Source: a virus. From it: a DNA stretch of 20,333 bases. The position numbers were made by a program, and so were the translations under genes. Of the stretch, positions 1-7,900 are shown in pieces; position 1 is the first letter of the stretch, and every line of letters begins with the position of its first letter. The notes beneath the pieces are model-generated. The model saw only the letters and a list, made by a program, of their open reading frames with translations. It was not told the DNA's origin and made no database searches. The stretch is taken from the IMG/VR virus record IMGVR_UViG_3300021085_001660, positions 1 through 20,333 of that record; one strand, 5' to 3'.

Positions 1-1
1 T

Positions 2-391
2 GTAGACAGCAAAATAATTAAAAAGAATCACCATTATAAGCAAGTCAGTATTACAGGTGAGAAATTACAGGTACAAAAAACCAGTAAAGACTTATTAGAC
101 GAAAACTTTTTTAACGAACCTATCCCCAACATAAATCAAATGAATCAAACTATTGATACATTTGTTACAAATGGTTACTCTGAAAAAACAGCAAGAGCAA
201 CTGTAGAAACACTAAAACAAGGTACTCTGGAAAACAATAAACAACTCACAGACACTTACAACATTGTAAACAATACCATAGTACTTACAGAATTAGGCAA
301 AGAGATTATAAATGCCAAACGTGATAAAAACGTTCAAATAGTAGAGAGTGCAACAACACCAACAGAAGTGTCTAATCTAATCAAGGGGTAA
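2..391 (+). CDS. C-terminal part of an unidentified phage protein (5' end outside window)
   Basis: The reading frame is open from base 2 to the TAA stop at 389-391, giving about 129 residues, so the gene starts upstream of the window. The internal ATG at 140 has no good ribosome binding site and need not be a real start. The visible part is polar and lysine/asparagine/threonine rich, with no membrane segment, signal peptide or catalytic motif I can recognise. It lies 3 nt before the gp4-like gene. In T4 the gene before gene 4 encodes DNA end protector gp2, so a head or neck protein is possible by position, but I see no sequence support for that. Function unknown. Confidence 0.6.
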   Translation, partial: VDSKIIKKNHHYKQVSITGEKLQVQKTSKDLLDENFFNEPIPNINQMNQTIDTFVTNGYSEKTARATVETLKQGTLENNKQLTDTYNIVNNTIVLTELGKEIINAKRDKNVQIVESATTPTEVSNLIKG

Positions 392-394
392 CTT

Positions 395-841
395 ATGGCA
401 AATAAATTTGCACAAGGTGTTTACACTCCTAAAAATCCACAAAAGTTTGTAGGTAAAAAGAATCCTTATTACAGAAGTAGTTGGGAATTAGCCTTTATGC
501 GTATGTGCGATGACCACCCTTATGTACTCGAATGGGCAAGTGAAAACTTAAAAATACCATATCAAAATCCAATGACGGGCAAGTTTACGGTGTACGTTCC
601 AGACTTTTCGATTAAATACAAAGACAAGAAAGGCAGTACCAAGGTTGAAGTTATAGAAATTAAACCAGGTGCCCAAACAACAATGGAGAGTGCAAAAAGT
701 CAATCTCAAAAAGCAAGTGTTGTTTTAAATGCCGCAAAATGGAAAGCCGCCCACGAGTGGTGCAAACGTAAAGGCATACACTTTAGAGTGTTAAATGAAA
801 GTCATATGTTTGCTAATGCAGGTAAAAGAAAAAGAAAATGA
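395..841 (+). CDS. 4: T4 gp4-like head completion protein
   Basis: A 148-aa protein matching the size (about 150 aa) and pattern of T4 gp4 (gp50/gp65), which finishes filled heads so that tails can join. The sequence has a PD-(D/E)XK nuclease-like layout: Glu31 in SSWELAF, Pro69-Asp70 in VPDF, then Glu88-x-Lys90 in VIEIKPG. The C-terminus is very basic (GKRKRK). The start ATG follows a clear AAGGGG ribosome binding site. It overlaps the next gene (gp16-like) by 4 nt in an ATGA junction, so the two are probably translationally coupled. The assignment rests on recalled family patterns, not on a search; the nuclease reading is an inference from spacing of acidic residues and the lysine. Confidence 0.85.
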   Translation: MANKFAQGVYTPKNPQKFVGKKNPYYRSSWELAFMRMCDDHPYVLEWASENLKIPYQNPMTGKFTVYVPDFSIKYKDKKGSTKVEVIEIKPGAQTTMESAKSQSQKASVVLNAAKWKAAHEWCKRKGIHFRVLNESHMFANAGKRKRK

Positions 842-1320
842 CAAAAAGACTAGAAGAAGAATTTAATCTACCTCCAATAGAAGAGGTAACAGAAAAAGCA
901 GAAGTAGTTGAACAAGAAGTTGTTGAACTTCCTGCTACAAAACAAGAAGTCGATGATGCTTTAGACCTAGCAGAACGTATTAACGAAGCATTGCCACAAG
1001 TCAAAGGACTTACAACTGCAGATGTAGAGTTAGATGATATTGCTACTAAGGCTTTGGAAAGTTATGAAGAACTTATGCGATTAGGTATGAATGTACAAGA
1101 TGTACACGCAGGAAGAATATTTGACAACGCCGCAAATATGCTAAAAGTAGCATTAGACAGTAAAAGTACTAAGATAGATAAGAAATTAAAAATGGTAGAC
1201 TTACAACTTAAACGACAAAAACTTGACCAAGACTTGGATCCAGAACAAGCAAATAACCCAAATCAACAGATTTTTAATAGGAACGACTTACTCAAATTTA
1301 TCAACAAAGATGATAAATAA
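838..1320 (+). CDS. 16: Terminase small subunit, gp16-like
   Basis: A 160-aa protein close in length to T4 gp16 (164 aa), the small terminase subunit that recognises concatemeric DNA and regulates the gp17 motor. The N-terminal 50 residues are acidic and likely disordered. A helical central region (about residues 60-135, with GMNVQDVHAGRIFD and KIDKKLKMVDLQLKRQKL) resembles the small terminases of marine T4-like phages, and the tail reads FNRNDLLKFINK. The start overlaps gp4 by 4 nt. In T4 genes 16 and 17 are adjacent; here four genes separate them. The stop codon overlaps a TAAATA box (1314-1319) that could start late transcription of the next gene. Confidence 0.85.
   Translation: MTKRLEEEFNLPPIEEVTEKAEVVEQEVVELPATKQEVDDALDLAERINEALPQVKGLTTADVELDDIATKALESYEELMRLGMNVQDVHAGRIFDNAANMLKVALDSKSTKIDKKLKMVDLQLKRQKLDQDLDPEQANNPNQQIFNRNDLLKFINKDDK
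1314..1319 (+). promoter_or_regulatory. Late-promoter-like TAAATA box before the 243-aa gene
   Basis: GATAAATAAG covers the gp16 stop codon and resembles the T4 late promoter core TATAAATA. Transcription starting about 6-8 nt downstream would leave a short leader carrying a GGAG ribosome binding site (1329-1332) before the ATG at 1341. This is the member of the series with a normal short leader. Predicted from sequence only. Confidence 0.35.
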
Positions 1321-1340
1321 GTTTATACGGAGTTTTAGAT

Positions 1341-2072
1341 ATGACTAGAAATTTTAAAGAAATACTAAGCGAAAGTTTTAGTAAGACTATTGCATACAGA
1401 ATTAAGTTTGCAATGGAGTGCAATGCAGATGATATGAACTTGTTAGAAAGAAGTCTAGCAAAATATCAATTTGAGAGTGCATCAGATTGGAAGAGAACTC
1501 CAATACAAAAGAACCCAATTGATTTTAAAAACAGACCTTTAGACGGTCCTGTTGAAGTATGTAGTACAGATGTTGTATTAAAATACCCAATCAATGAAAG
1601 ATTATTAGAAGTACTATTAGCATTAGACTTTGGCATAAACCCAGAGCAAATCATAGTACAACAAGTTGATAGTCCTCGAACAAATGTTGACGAAGTAGAA
1701 GCAGACAGAATGGAAAACGATGAAGGTAGAACTGTTAGCCAAGAAGATGCAGAGTTAAACAAAGAGGAACAAGCACATTACGAATTAGAAAATGCTGACC
1801 CAAAAGCAAAAGGCGAAAGTTTAGGTTATGAAAAGATTAATCAAATATTAGTTGATGACCTAAGTTTATACGGAATCGAATTAAATCAAGAAATGATGAA
1901 AAAGATTCAAGCATTAAAGGACAGCAGAGGATCAGAGTATTACAGTTCATATCCTACAAAGGATGAACTTATGGGTGATAACTTAAAACCACTTATGGAC
2001 ATTCTGCAACGTCAACACAACTATGGTCCAGAGCCTAAGTATGTTGAAATAAATCAAGGATTGACAAAATGA
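1341..2072 (+). CDS. Unknown phage protein, probably virion associated
   Basis: A 243-aa soluble protein with no recognised domain. The N-terminus (MTRNFKEILSESFSKTIAYR) looks like short helical leaders seen on T4-like head and core proteins. Residues 68-105 (DGPVEVCSTDVVLKYP onward) look like a compact alpha/beta unit, followed by an acidic linker (about 115-155) and a helical end. It has a CGGAG ribosome binding site and sits between the terminase genes with two similarly charged unknown proteins, overlapping the next by 4 nt (ATGA). By context I infer a late, virion or assembly role; no function can be assigned. Confidence 0.7.
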   Translation: MTRNFKEILSESFSKTIAYRIKFAMECNADDMNLLERSLAKYQFESASDWKRTPIQKNPIDFKNRPLDGPVEVCSTDVVLKYPINERLLEVLLALDFGINPEQIIVQQVDSPRTNVDEVEADRMENDEGRTVSQEDAELNKEEQAHYELENADPKAKGESLGYEKINQILVDDLSLYGIELNQEMMKKIQALKDSRGSEYYSSYPTKDELMGDNLKPLMDILQRQHNYGPEPKYVEINQGLTK

Positions 2073-2806
2073 GGATAGACGAATTTGACAAATCAATTAC
2101 TGAAGAGCCAGCAGTAGATACTGCTACTACAACTTCAGATATTCCAGAACTAAGCGGTGGACAATTAGCGGCATTGAGAAAGTTAATGGGCGACGATGCT
2201 CAAAAAACAATGTATGCTAAAAGAGGAATAGAACACGCATTGGCAGGAAAAGCCATCCCATCAAACTTATCAGGTGCATTAAGAGAGCCGTTAAGTTTAT
2301 TGCTGAGATATGTAGAAGGCGGAATGGGCGATGTTGCTAGACTTCAAAGACAAGACCAACAAATGCACAAGGATCAAATGATGAATAGTGCAGAAAATGA
2401 TGAGGCACCTATCGAAGAAAAAGAAACTAAACATACATCTGCTTCACTAAACCTTGCTATTAACGATGCACTAAGAACAGCAGATGCAAGAGGTATTACA
2501 CCAGAGATTAGAAATAGTTTTCAAGGTAAAGCAAAAGTTATGTGGAATACTGCTAAAGACACTGGACAATCTCCAGCAGAAACAGTAAACCAGGCTATAT
2601 CTGCCGCAAGAGCAGAAGCAGAAGCCAAAAAAGATGCTAAAAAAGATAAAGAGAAAGAAGCAGAAAGAAGAGATTCAGAGAAACAATTAAAAATTAAAGC
2701 CAAGCAAGACTCAGATGATAAGCAAGTATCATCACCAACAACAGTTAAAGCAGAAAGCATAGAAGATTTCAATTTAATACTTCAGAAGTTATCAGGAATA
2801 AAATAA
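2069..2806 (+). CDS. Unknown charged helical protein
   Basis: A 245-aa protein with no recognised catalytic motif. The N-terminal half has a helical region (SGGQLAALRKLMGDDAQKTMYAKRGIEHAL). Residues about 165-215 are a long Ala/Glu/Lys/Asp-rich stretch (AEAEAKKDAKKDKEKEAERR) likely to form a charged single helix or coiled coil. The C-terminus ends in SIEDFNLILQKLSGIK, a short amphipathic helix that could be an interaction peptide. It overlaps the genes on both sides (4 nt upstream, 1 nt downstream in TAATG), so it is part of one translation unit. A virion core or assembly role is an inference from composition and position. Confidence 0.7.
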   Translation: MRIDEFDKSITEEPAVDTATTTSDIPELSGGQLAALRKLMGDDAQKTMYAKRGIEHALAGKAIPSNLSGALREPLSLLLRYVEGGMGDVARLQRQDQQMHKDQMMNSAENDEAPIEEKETKHTSASLNLAINDALRTADARGITPEIRNSFQGKAKVMWNTAKDTGQSPAETVNQAISAARAEAEAKKDAKKDKEKEAERRDSEKQLKIKAKQDSDDKQVSSPTTVKAESIEDFNLILQKLSGIK

Positions 2807-4023
2807 TGAACCCGATGCCAGGCGAAGAATACAAAGGCATAGTAGACTATATGTTCACCGGTGACGATGGCAACACCGTAGACGGAGAAATTAGTTATAC
2901 AGCAGAAGTTGTAGGTTCAGATGGCGATATAGATAACAATGGAGCAGGCGGCTTTTACGGTTTAAAAGTTATTCCAGACAGTTTAGAAGCACATTTTGAT
3001 GAACTAGGCAGTGAAAACTACTTAGCAAAAATAGATGATGACTTTGCAAACGAACAAATACTTCCAGGCGGTGACGAACACGAAGAAGCATTAGCAATGG
3101 CACAAGAAGATGCTGATGAAATGTTTGCTGAAGCAGACATTGATATTCCTATGGAAAGCAACGAACTCACAGAAGCACCTATGCCAGACTTTCAATATCT
3201 TTCAACTATGCCAGTTGCAGACAATTTTTTGAGATTTGTACAAGCAACAAACAAAGATAGAGAAGAAAGACAAAGACAATCAGGTGGTTATAGCCTTCCT
3301 TCAATGCAACAAATAACAGACGAACAGCAGTTACAAAGAGTTTGGGAACATTTTTTAAATGAATTTGGTACATATGTAAAACAAGATGTACAAGACAAGT
3401 ATTGGCAAAAGATTAAAGATAATGCCAAACAATTAGTAAATGATAATACTTTTGGAGGTATACCTCCAGAGTATAAAATAACAGATGAAGAACAATTTAT
3501 TGTGAACTTTCTTAATAACAGAAAGTTTGCACACACAAAACAAATGATGAAAAGATTAGAAGATTTTATAAATTCTAACAAACAAGAAGGTTCAATAGAA
3601 TCTTTACAACTATTCGATGAGAGTGTAGATATGAGTATGAATGAAGAACTTAACAGAGTAAAAAAATTAGCAGGTCTAGAAGAAGCCTGTGGAGGTTGCG
3701 AAGAACAAGAGCAAGGCGACAGCGAAAGTGTTCACTTCAGAAAAGAAAAATCTTCAGACACCGGATCAGTTAGCATAGAAGCAAGTGCAGATTCTATGGA
3801 AGAAATGAAACGTTTACTTGCCTTAATTGGACACGACTTACCAAAAGAAATGTCTCCACATTCAGATGGAGAAGTAGACAACGGACCAGACGGTGAAGTA
3901 ATGGCAGAGCCTGTTGCAATAACAGTTACTCAACCAGAGCAAGGAGAAAAACCTTTTGATCCTTATGGTAATAATAAAAAAGCACTACTCAATTATTTAA
4001 GAGACAGTTACAAAAGCCAATAA
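2806..4023 (+). CDS. Unknown acidic protein with an LAGLEE motif
   Basis: A 405-aa, very acidic protein. The first 120 residues are Asp/Glu/Gly rich (a compact domain around MPGEEYKGIVDYMFTGDDG), the middle (about 130-270) is helical, and at about residues 280-294 is ELNRVKKLAGLEEACGGCEE. The core of that motif recurs as ELRKLAGLEE in the protein at 6402-7820. LxE triplets are the type of site cut by T4 prohead protease gp21, so the motif may be a processing or capsid-targeting element; this is an inference. The tail (KALLNYLRDSYKSQ) is helical. It starts 1 nt inside the previous stop codon. Probably a virion component; not identified. Confidence 0.7.
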   Translation: MNPMPGEEYKGIVDYMFTGDDGNTVDGEISYTAEVVGSDGDIDNNGAGGFYGLKVIPDSLEAHFDELGSENYLAKIDDDFANEQILPGGDEHEEALAMAQEDADEMFAEADIDIPMESNELTEAPMPDFQYLSTMPVADNFLRFVQATNKDREERQRQSGGYSLPSMQQITDEQQLQRVWEHFLNEFGTYVKQDVQDKYWQKIKDNAKQLVNDNTFGGIPPEYKITDEEQFIVNFLNNRKFAHTKQMMKRLEDFINSNKQEGSIESLQLFDESVDMSMNEELNRVKKLAGLEEACGGCEEQEQGDSESVHFRKEKSSDTGSVSIEASADSMEEMKRLLALIGHDLPKEMSPHSDGEVDNGPDGEVMAEPVAITVTQPEQGEKPFDPYGNNKKALLNYLRDSYKSQ

Positions 4024-4026
4024 ATA
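4021..4026 (+). promoter_or_regulatory. Late-promoter-like TAAATA box, 6 nt before ATG 4033
   Basis: The box begins with the TAA stop of the previous gene. It matches the T4 late core (TATAAATA) at 6-7 of 8 positions. A start site 6-8 nt downstream would fall on or beside the ATG at 4033, giving a leaderless mRNA. There is no Shine-Dalgarno sequence here. Confidence 0.4.
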
Positions 4027-4032
4027 ACATTT

Positions 4033-4800
4033 ATGTTATTTCCTGCTTTATGCAATTCCACGAGTCATAACCAATACCCTGGTGTGTTTCCGTTTGACAG
4101 CAACGACGATACCGATAATTATGTATTTAAAAATAAGGCAGTCCCCAATTGGGAATGGTTAGACAAAAAAGTCTCTTATACTTTGAACAGTCAAGGCTAT
4201 AGAGCAAAAGAGTTCGATGATTGTGATTGGGCAAATAGTGTTTTGTTTTTTGGTTGCAGTTGGGTATATGGAGTAGGAGTCGACGATAGTGACACTATGG
4301 CATCTATGTTTACTGCCCAAACAGGCGTACCCAGTATAAATTTAGGAATGCCTGCTGTTAGTAATTGGTTCACTGTAAAAAATTGTGAGATACTATACAG
4401 AAAGGGTATAAAACCAAAAGCAGTAATAAACTGTATGACATATCCTACACGTTTTACATTGTTTAAAGATGACGACACACAAAGAAATATAGGTAAATGG
4501 TCAGTAGATGATGAGAGAATATTATTCGAGCAACTGTCACAGGATTATGCTACATCGCATTTTTATACAACTTGGTGTAAGCAATTAATTGATTCTTACT
4601 TCGATTGTCCTGTGTTACATTATTCAGTTGATGGAAGTCTTGCTACACATCTAAAAATTCCTTTTCTTATAGACATAGTAGGCGAGAAATACTTTTGGGA
4701 CAGAAAAAATAGAGCGAGAGACACAGCACATCAAGGGCCTACTGTAAATCATAAAATAATTAAACACATAGTTAATGATTTTAACAGCAAAATACGGTAA
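4033..4800 (+). CDS. SGNH/GDSL-hydrolase-like protein
   Basis: A 255-aa protein with the sequence blocks of the SGNH (GDSL) hydrolase fold, whose members are esterases, deacetylases and lipases. Block I is FFGCSWVYGVG (residues 72-82, candidate nucleophile Ser76 in GCS instead of GDS). Block II is NLGMPAVSN (103-111, candidate oxyanion Gly105). Asn133 in VINCM may serve block III. Asp230-x-x-His233 (RDTAHQG) gives the Asp-His pair. No signal peptide or membrane segment is visible. It lies between the two terminase genes and starts from an ATG without a Shine-Dalgarno site, 9 nt after the previous stop, behind a TAAATA box. Possible roles are a surface or tail-associated glycan esterase or modification of cell polysaccharide; substrate unknown. 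Confidence 0.65.
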   Translation: MLFPALCNSTSHNQYPGVFPFDSNDDTDNYVFKNKAVPNWEWLDKKVSYTLNSQGYRAKEFDDCDWANSVLFFGCSWVYGVGVDDSDTMASMFTAQTGVPSINLGMPAVSNWFTVKNCEILYRKGIKPKAVINCMTYPTRFTLFKDDDTQRNIGKWSVDDERILFEQLSQDYATSHFYTTWCKQLIDSYFDCPVLHYSVDGSLATHLKIPFLIDIVGEKYFWDRKNRARDTAHQGPTVNHKIIKHIVNDFNSKIR

Positions 4801-4803
4801 ATA
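4798..4803 (+). promoter_or_regulatory. Late-promoter-like box (TAAATACTATT) before gp17
   Basis: TAAATACTATT at 4798-4808 matches the extended T4 late promoter consensus TATAAATACTATT except for the first two bases, which are GG here. It begins with the stop codon of the SGNH gene and ends directly at the gp17 ATG (4809), with no Shine-Dalgarno sequence between. The predicted start site is at or next to the ATG. Confidence 0.5.
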
Positions 4804-4808
4804 CTATT

Positions 4809-6389
4809 ATGCCTAAAGGAACAGCAAATACAGAACTAATAAAGAAGCCATACAGTAAGACTCCGTATACTCCTGAGGAGATGGAAGAACTGACATTATG
4901 TTTAGATCCAAAGACAGGACCTATATACTTTATGCAGAATTTTATGAAAATACAGCATCCTACAAAAGGAGAGATGGCATTTGAACCTTTCAACTTTCAA
5001 AACTTTCTAGTTGATAACTATCATCAGTATAGATTTAGTATCAATATGTTACCTAGACAAACTGGTAAAACAACCTGTGCGGCAGGATACTTGCTGTGGT
5101 ATGCGATGTTTGTGCCTGACAGCACAATATTAATTGCGGCACATAAACATACAGGTTCCAGTGAGATTATGACTAGAGTACGATATGCGTATGAAGGAGT
5201 TCCAAATCATATTAGAGCAGGTGTTGTAGAATACAATAAAGGTAGTGTACAATTTGATAATGGTAGTAGAATAGTTGCTACAACAACTACAGAAAATACT
5301 GGTAGGGGTATGTCACTTTCGTTAATTTACTTAGACGAGTTTGCATTCGTACCACCCAGAATAGCCAAAGAGTTTTGGACTTCACTATCACCCACACTAG
5401 CAACAGGTGGTAAGTGTATTATTACCAGCACACCTAATAGTGATGATGATACATTTGCTAACATTTGGAGTCAGGCTTGTAACACATTAGACCATAAAGG
5501 GGACGAGCAAGAGTTAGGCACAAATGGATTTAAAGCATTCAAAGTTCATTGGAAAGAACATCCAGACAGAAATGATGAATGGGCGGCAGAAGAACGTGGC
5601 AGAATTGGAGAAGAACGTTTTAGACGTGAACACGAATGCGAATTTATTATATATGATGAAACACTAATAGACAGTTTAGTACTTATAGATATGAAAGGCA
5701 TAGATCCTATAGAACGTATGGGACAAGTAAGGTGGTACAAGAAGCCTAACAAAGACAGCATTTATTGTATAGCATTAGATCCAAGTACAGGAACAGGAGG
5801 AGACTTTGCCGCAATCACAGTTTTTGAATTGCCCAGTATGGAACAAGTTGCAGAATGGCAAAACAACAAAGCACCAATAGAACAACAGATGAAAACTATG
5901 AGACAAATACTCACAGAAATAAGAGATACTGGGTGTGATGAGATTTATTGGACAGTAGAAAATAATGCTATAGGTGAAGCCGCTCTAGTTGTTATTAGAG
6001 AAACAGGCGAAGAAAAGTTTCCAGGTATGTTTTGTAGTGAACCCAAACGAGCACCAGGACCTAGAAAGTCTAGAAAAGGATTCCATACCACAAATAGAAA
6101 CAAAGTCGAAACTTGCTTAGAAGTAAAACGTTGGATTGAAAGCAGTAAATTAAAAATTAAAAGTAAAAACTTAGTCAGAGAACTTAAAACTTTTGTTAGT
6201 AGAGGTAATAGTTTTAGTGCTAAACCAGGTGAAACAGACGATTTAGTTATGAGTATGATAATAAATGCTAGGCTAATCAAGTACGTTGCTACATTTGACG
6301 AAGGTGTATATGACTCAGTAACATTGAGTTTAGGCGATTACGACGACGATGAAGGCGGTGATGAAGCACTTCCAATCTTAATGCTTTAG
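4809..6389 (+). CDS. 17: Terminase large subunit, gp17 (ATPase/nuclease DNA packaging motor)
   Basis: A 526-aa packaging motor that translocates DNA into proheads and cuts concatemers. The ATPase domain has Walker A PRQTGKTT (residues 82-89), Walker B LIYLDEFAF (172-180, Asp176-Glu177) and coupling motif TSTPN (206-210). The RNase H-like nuclease domain has Asp324 (ALDPSTG), Glu384 (TVENN) and Asp477-Asp478 (GETDDLV). It is shorter than T4 gp17 (610 aa), with an N-terminal segment like that of the family. It starts 8 nt after the upstream stop, without a Shine-Dalgarno site, immediately behind a near-perfect late-promoter box. The tail is acidic (DDDEGGDE). The partner gp16 is encoded about 3.5 kb upstream rather than adjacent. 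Confidence 0.97.
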   Translation: MPKGTANTELIKKPYSKTPYTPEEMEELTLCLDPKTGPIYFMQNFMKIQHPTKGEMAFEPFNFQNFLVDNYHQYRFSINMLPRQTGKTTCAAGYLLWYAMFVPDSTILIAAHKHTGSSEIMTRVRYAYEGVPNHIRAGVVEYNKGSVQFDNGSRIVATTTTENTGRGMSLSLIYLDEFAFVPPRIAKEFWTSLSPTLATGGKCIITSTPNSDDDTFANIWSQACNTLDHKGDEQELGTNGFKAFKVHWKEHPDRNDEWAAEERGRIGEERFRREHECEFIIYDETLIDSLVLIDMKGIDPIERMGQVRWYKKPNKDSIYCIALDPSTGTGGDFAAITVFELPSMEQVAEWQNNKAPIEQQMKTMRQILTEIRDTGCDEIYWTVENNAIGEAALVVIRETGEEKFPGMFCSEPKRAPGPRKSRKGFHTTNRNKVETCLEVKRWIESSKLKIKSKNLVRELKTFVSRGNSFSAKPGETDDLVMSMIINARLIKYVATFDEGVYDSVTLSLGDYDDDEGGDEALPILML

Positions 6390-6390
6390 A

Positions 6391-6396
6391 TAAATA
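6391..6396 (+). promoter_or_regulatory. Late-promoter-like TAAATA box, 5 nt before ATG 6402
   Basis: GATAAATAG follows the gp17 TAG stop. The ATG at 6402 is 5 nt beyond the box and has no Shine-Dalgarno sequence, so transcription from this box would give a leaderless or nearly leaderless mRNA. Confidence 0.4.
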
Positions 6397-6401
6397 GTTA
6401 T

Positions 6402-7820
6402 ATGAAAGTAGGAAATGATATATTTGATATTTTAAACGGATTAGGATTTCGTATTAAGATGTTTAACGAAGAAGGCAAAATTAGTACTGATGCAGAAGAG
6501 AGTACTAGATTTTACAGTGAAAGTCCTAACATAATGATATCAATCGAACCAGAAGACAATATTATAAAACTTGCTAGAGGCGGTGCCCACTCTGTAGAAG
6601 AAATGGAACCTATCAGAAAAAGAATTAAAGAACTAGCAGGCGATTCACTTATGAAGTTCGAGTACAAAATATTTAATAAAAATATTACACCAAAGGATCA
6701 AGCCTATCAAATTAAGAGAGAAACAATGGAAGGAATAGATGAATTAAGAAAACTAGCAGGACTAGAAGAATCAAAGCCTGACTTTTTAGATTTAGATGGT
6801 GACGGCGATAAAGAAGAGCCAATGAAGAAAGCCGCAAAAGATAAAAAGAAGAAAGACGAAGGCAGAATAGAAGATACTTTTGGAACTAAAACAATTGATA
6901 AACACGATAAGCCTAAAAAGGAAAAGAAAAAAGTTGAAGAAGGCTTTGGCAAATTATCAGGTTCAAGAAAAACAAGTTACCAACCATTAGACCAAGACGT
7001 TAAAATTGTCGTGAGACACAAGAAAGAAGTAGACGAAGACGTCAGAGGATCTAGAAGCAGAAACATCAGTAAGATTTTTATAGAACGTGCTGGAGAAAGA
7101 TTTAAGTTTCCAGTAAATTCAATGATAGGTGCTAGAGCAATGGCACGTCATATGAGTAATGGCGGAGAAGTCCACGACACAATAGGCGAGCAAATTGTAG
7201 AAATGACTGGCAACCTATCCACAGTAAGACAATTTTTAAATGCTGTAAAGAGCAAAAACTTAATGAACGAAGAAAACGAAGAGTATGTAAAACTTGCAGT
7301 TGAAAATTTAAGTAACAGCAGAGACATACTTAAATCTTTAGCAGGTGCAAAAACATACACCAGAGCAATAAGTGAACTTGCAGTATTTTCACAAAACGAA
7401 ATCATAGAAGAAGACAACGAAGACCTAATGAATTATTTCAAAGAGACATTCGTTGACTCTAGAATAGAAAGTGTATTAGGTACACTTAATAAATTTAATA
7501 AACAAAAACAAAATTTTGAAAGCAGAGTAAATGAAGAACTAGATACAACTGCTATTTCAAAAAGTTTCTTTAAAACACTTAATCCAGAATCCAATCTTAC
7601 AGAATGGTTAACTGAAATGACTAGTATGGTACAAGGCGATAGTCTAAAATACTTACTACTCAATAGTGTTAGAAAGATTAAAAATAATGTATCTTTAAGC
7701 GAATTTGAAACAAACACAATCAAAAAAATTATGTCTGGACAAGGTTCGCAGATAAATGAAAGTATAAATGAAAGTAAAGAATTTACCGATTTTATAGAAG
7801 ATTTGACTAAAGATATATAA
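6402..7820 (+). CDS. Probable virion protein with LAGLEE and DxDGDGD motifs
   Basis: A 472-aa protein. The N-terminal domain (1-105) is a compact mixed fold. ELRKLAGLEE (114-123) repeats a motif of the 405-aa protein upstream of gp17. DLDGDGDKEEPMKKA (130-144) is an acidic, EF-hand or dockerin-like loop followed by a Lys-rich stretch (145-180). The second half (from about 215, RGSRSRNISKIFIERAGER, then ARAMARHMSNGG at 244-255) resembles conserved hypothetical proteins I associate with marine T4-like phages, followed by helices to the end. The late-type box upstream and the position next to gp17 suggest late expression. A structural role is an inference; calcium binding is not shown. Confidence 0.75.
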   Translation: MKVGNDIFDILNGLGFRIKMFNEEGKISTDAEESTRFYSESPNIMISIEPEDNIIKLARGGAHSVEEMEPIRKRIKELAGDSLMKFEYKIFNKNITPKDQAYQIKRETMEGIDELRKLAGLEESKPDFLDLDGDGDKEEPMKKAAKDKKKKDEGRIEDTFGTKTIDKHDKPKKEKKKVEEGFGKLSGSRKTSYQPLDQDVKIVVRHKKEVDEDVRGSRSRNISKIFIERAGERFKFPVNSMIGARAMARHMSNGGEVHDTIGEQIVEMTGNLSTVRQFLNAVKSKNLMNEENEEYVKLAVENLSNSRDILKSLAGAKTYTRAISELAVFSQNEIIEEDNEDLMNYFKETFVDSRIESVLGTLNKFNKQKQNFESRVNEELDTTAISKSFFKTLNPESNLTEWLTEMTSMVQGDSLKYLLLNSVRKIKNNVSLSEFETNTIKKIMSGQGSQINESINESKEFTDFIEDLTKDI

Positions 7821-7823
7821 ATA
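7816..7823 (+). promoter_or_regulatory. Perfect T4-type late promoter core TATAAATA
   Basis: TATAAATA with downstream ATACTG overlaps the stop codon of the 472-aa gene. It matches the T4 late core exactly and lies about 125 nt before gp32, so gp32 could be transcribed late as well as from the sigma70 promoter at 7862-7890. A late sigma (gp55) gene is not in the window. Confidence 0.55.
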
Positions 7824-7861
7824 ATACTGTTAGATAATTAAAAACTTTTTTAAAAAATAGG

Positions 7862-7890
7862 TTGACATTTATCTATCTTGGCAATATAAT
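7862..7890 (+). promoter_or_regulatory. Consensus sigma70 promoter of the gp32 operon
   Basis: TTGACA (7862-7867), a 17-nt spacer and TATAAT (7885-7890) match the sigma70 consensus at all 12 positions. Just upstream is an AT-rich tract (six T then six A, 7846-7857) that could act as an UP element. The predicted start is near 7897, giving a leader of about 50 nt. Confidence 0.9.
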
Positions 7891-7900
7891 TAAGGCAACA

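Noticed and set aside
140-391. Complete 83-aa gene starting at ATG 140
   Set aside because: The same frame is open back to base 2, with no ribosome binding site before 140, so it is more likely the end of a longer gene.
5945-6280. A 111-codon minus-strand frame in gp17
   Set aside because: It is antisense to the conserved nuclease domain, with no initiation signals.
7845-7858. TTTTTTAAAAAA tract as a terminator after the 472-aa gene
   Set aside because: It is a self-complementary AT run without a GC-rich stem, and it sits directly before a promoter, where an UP-element role is more likely.
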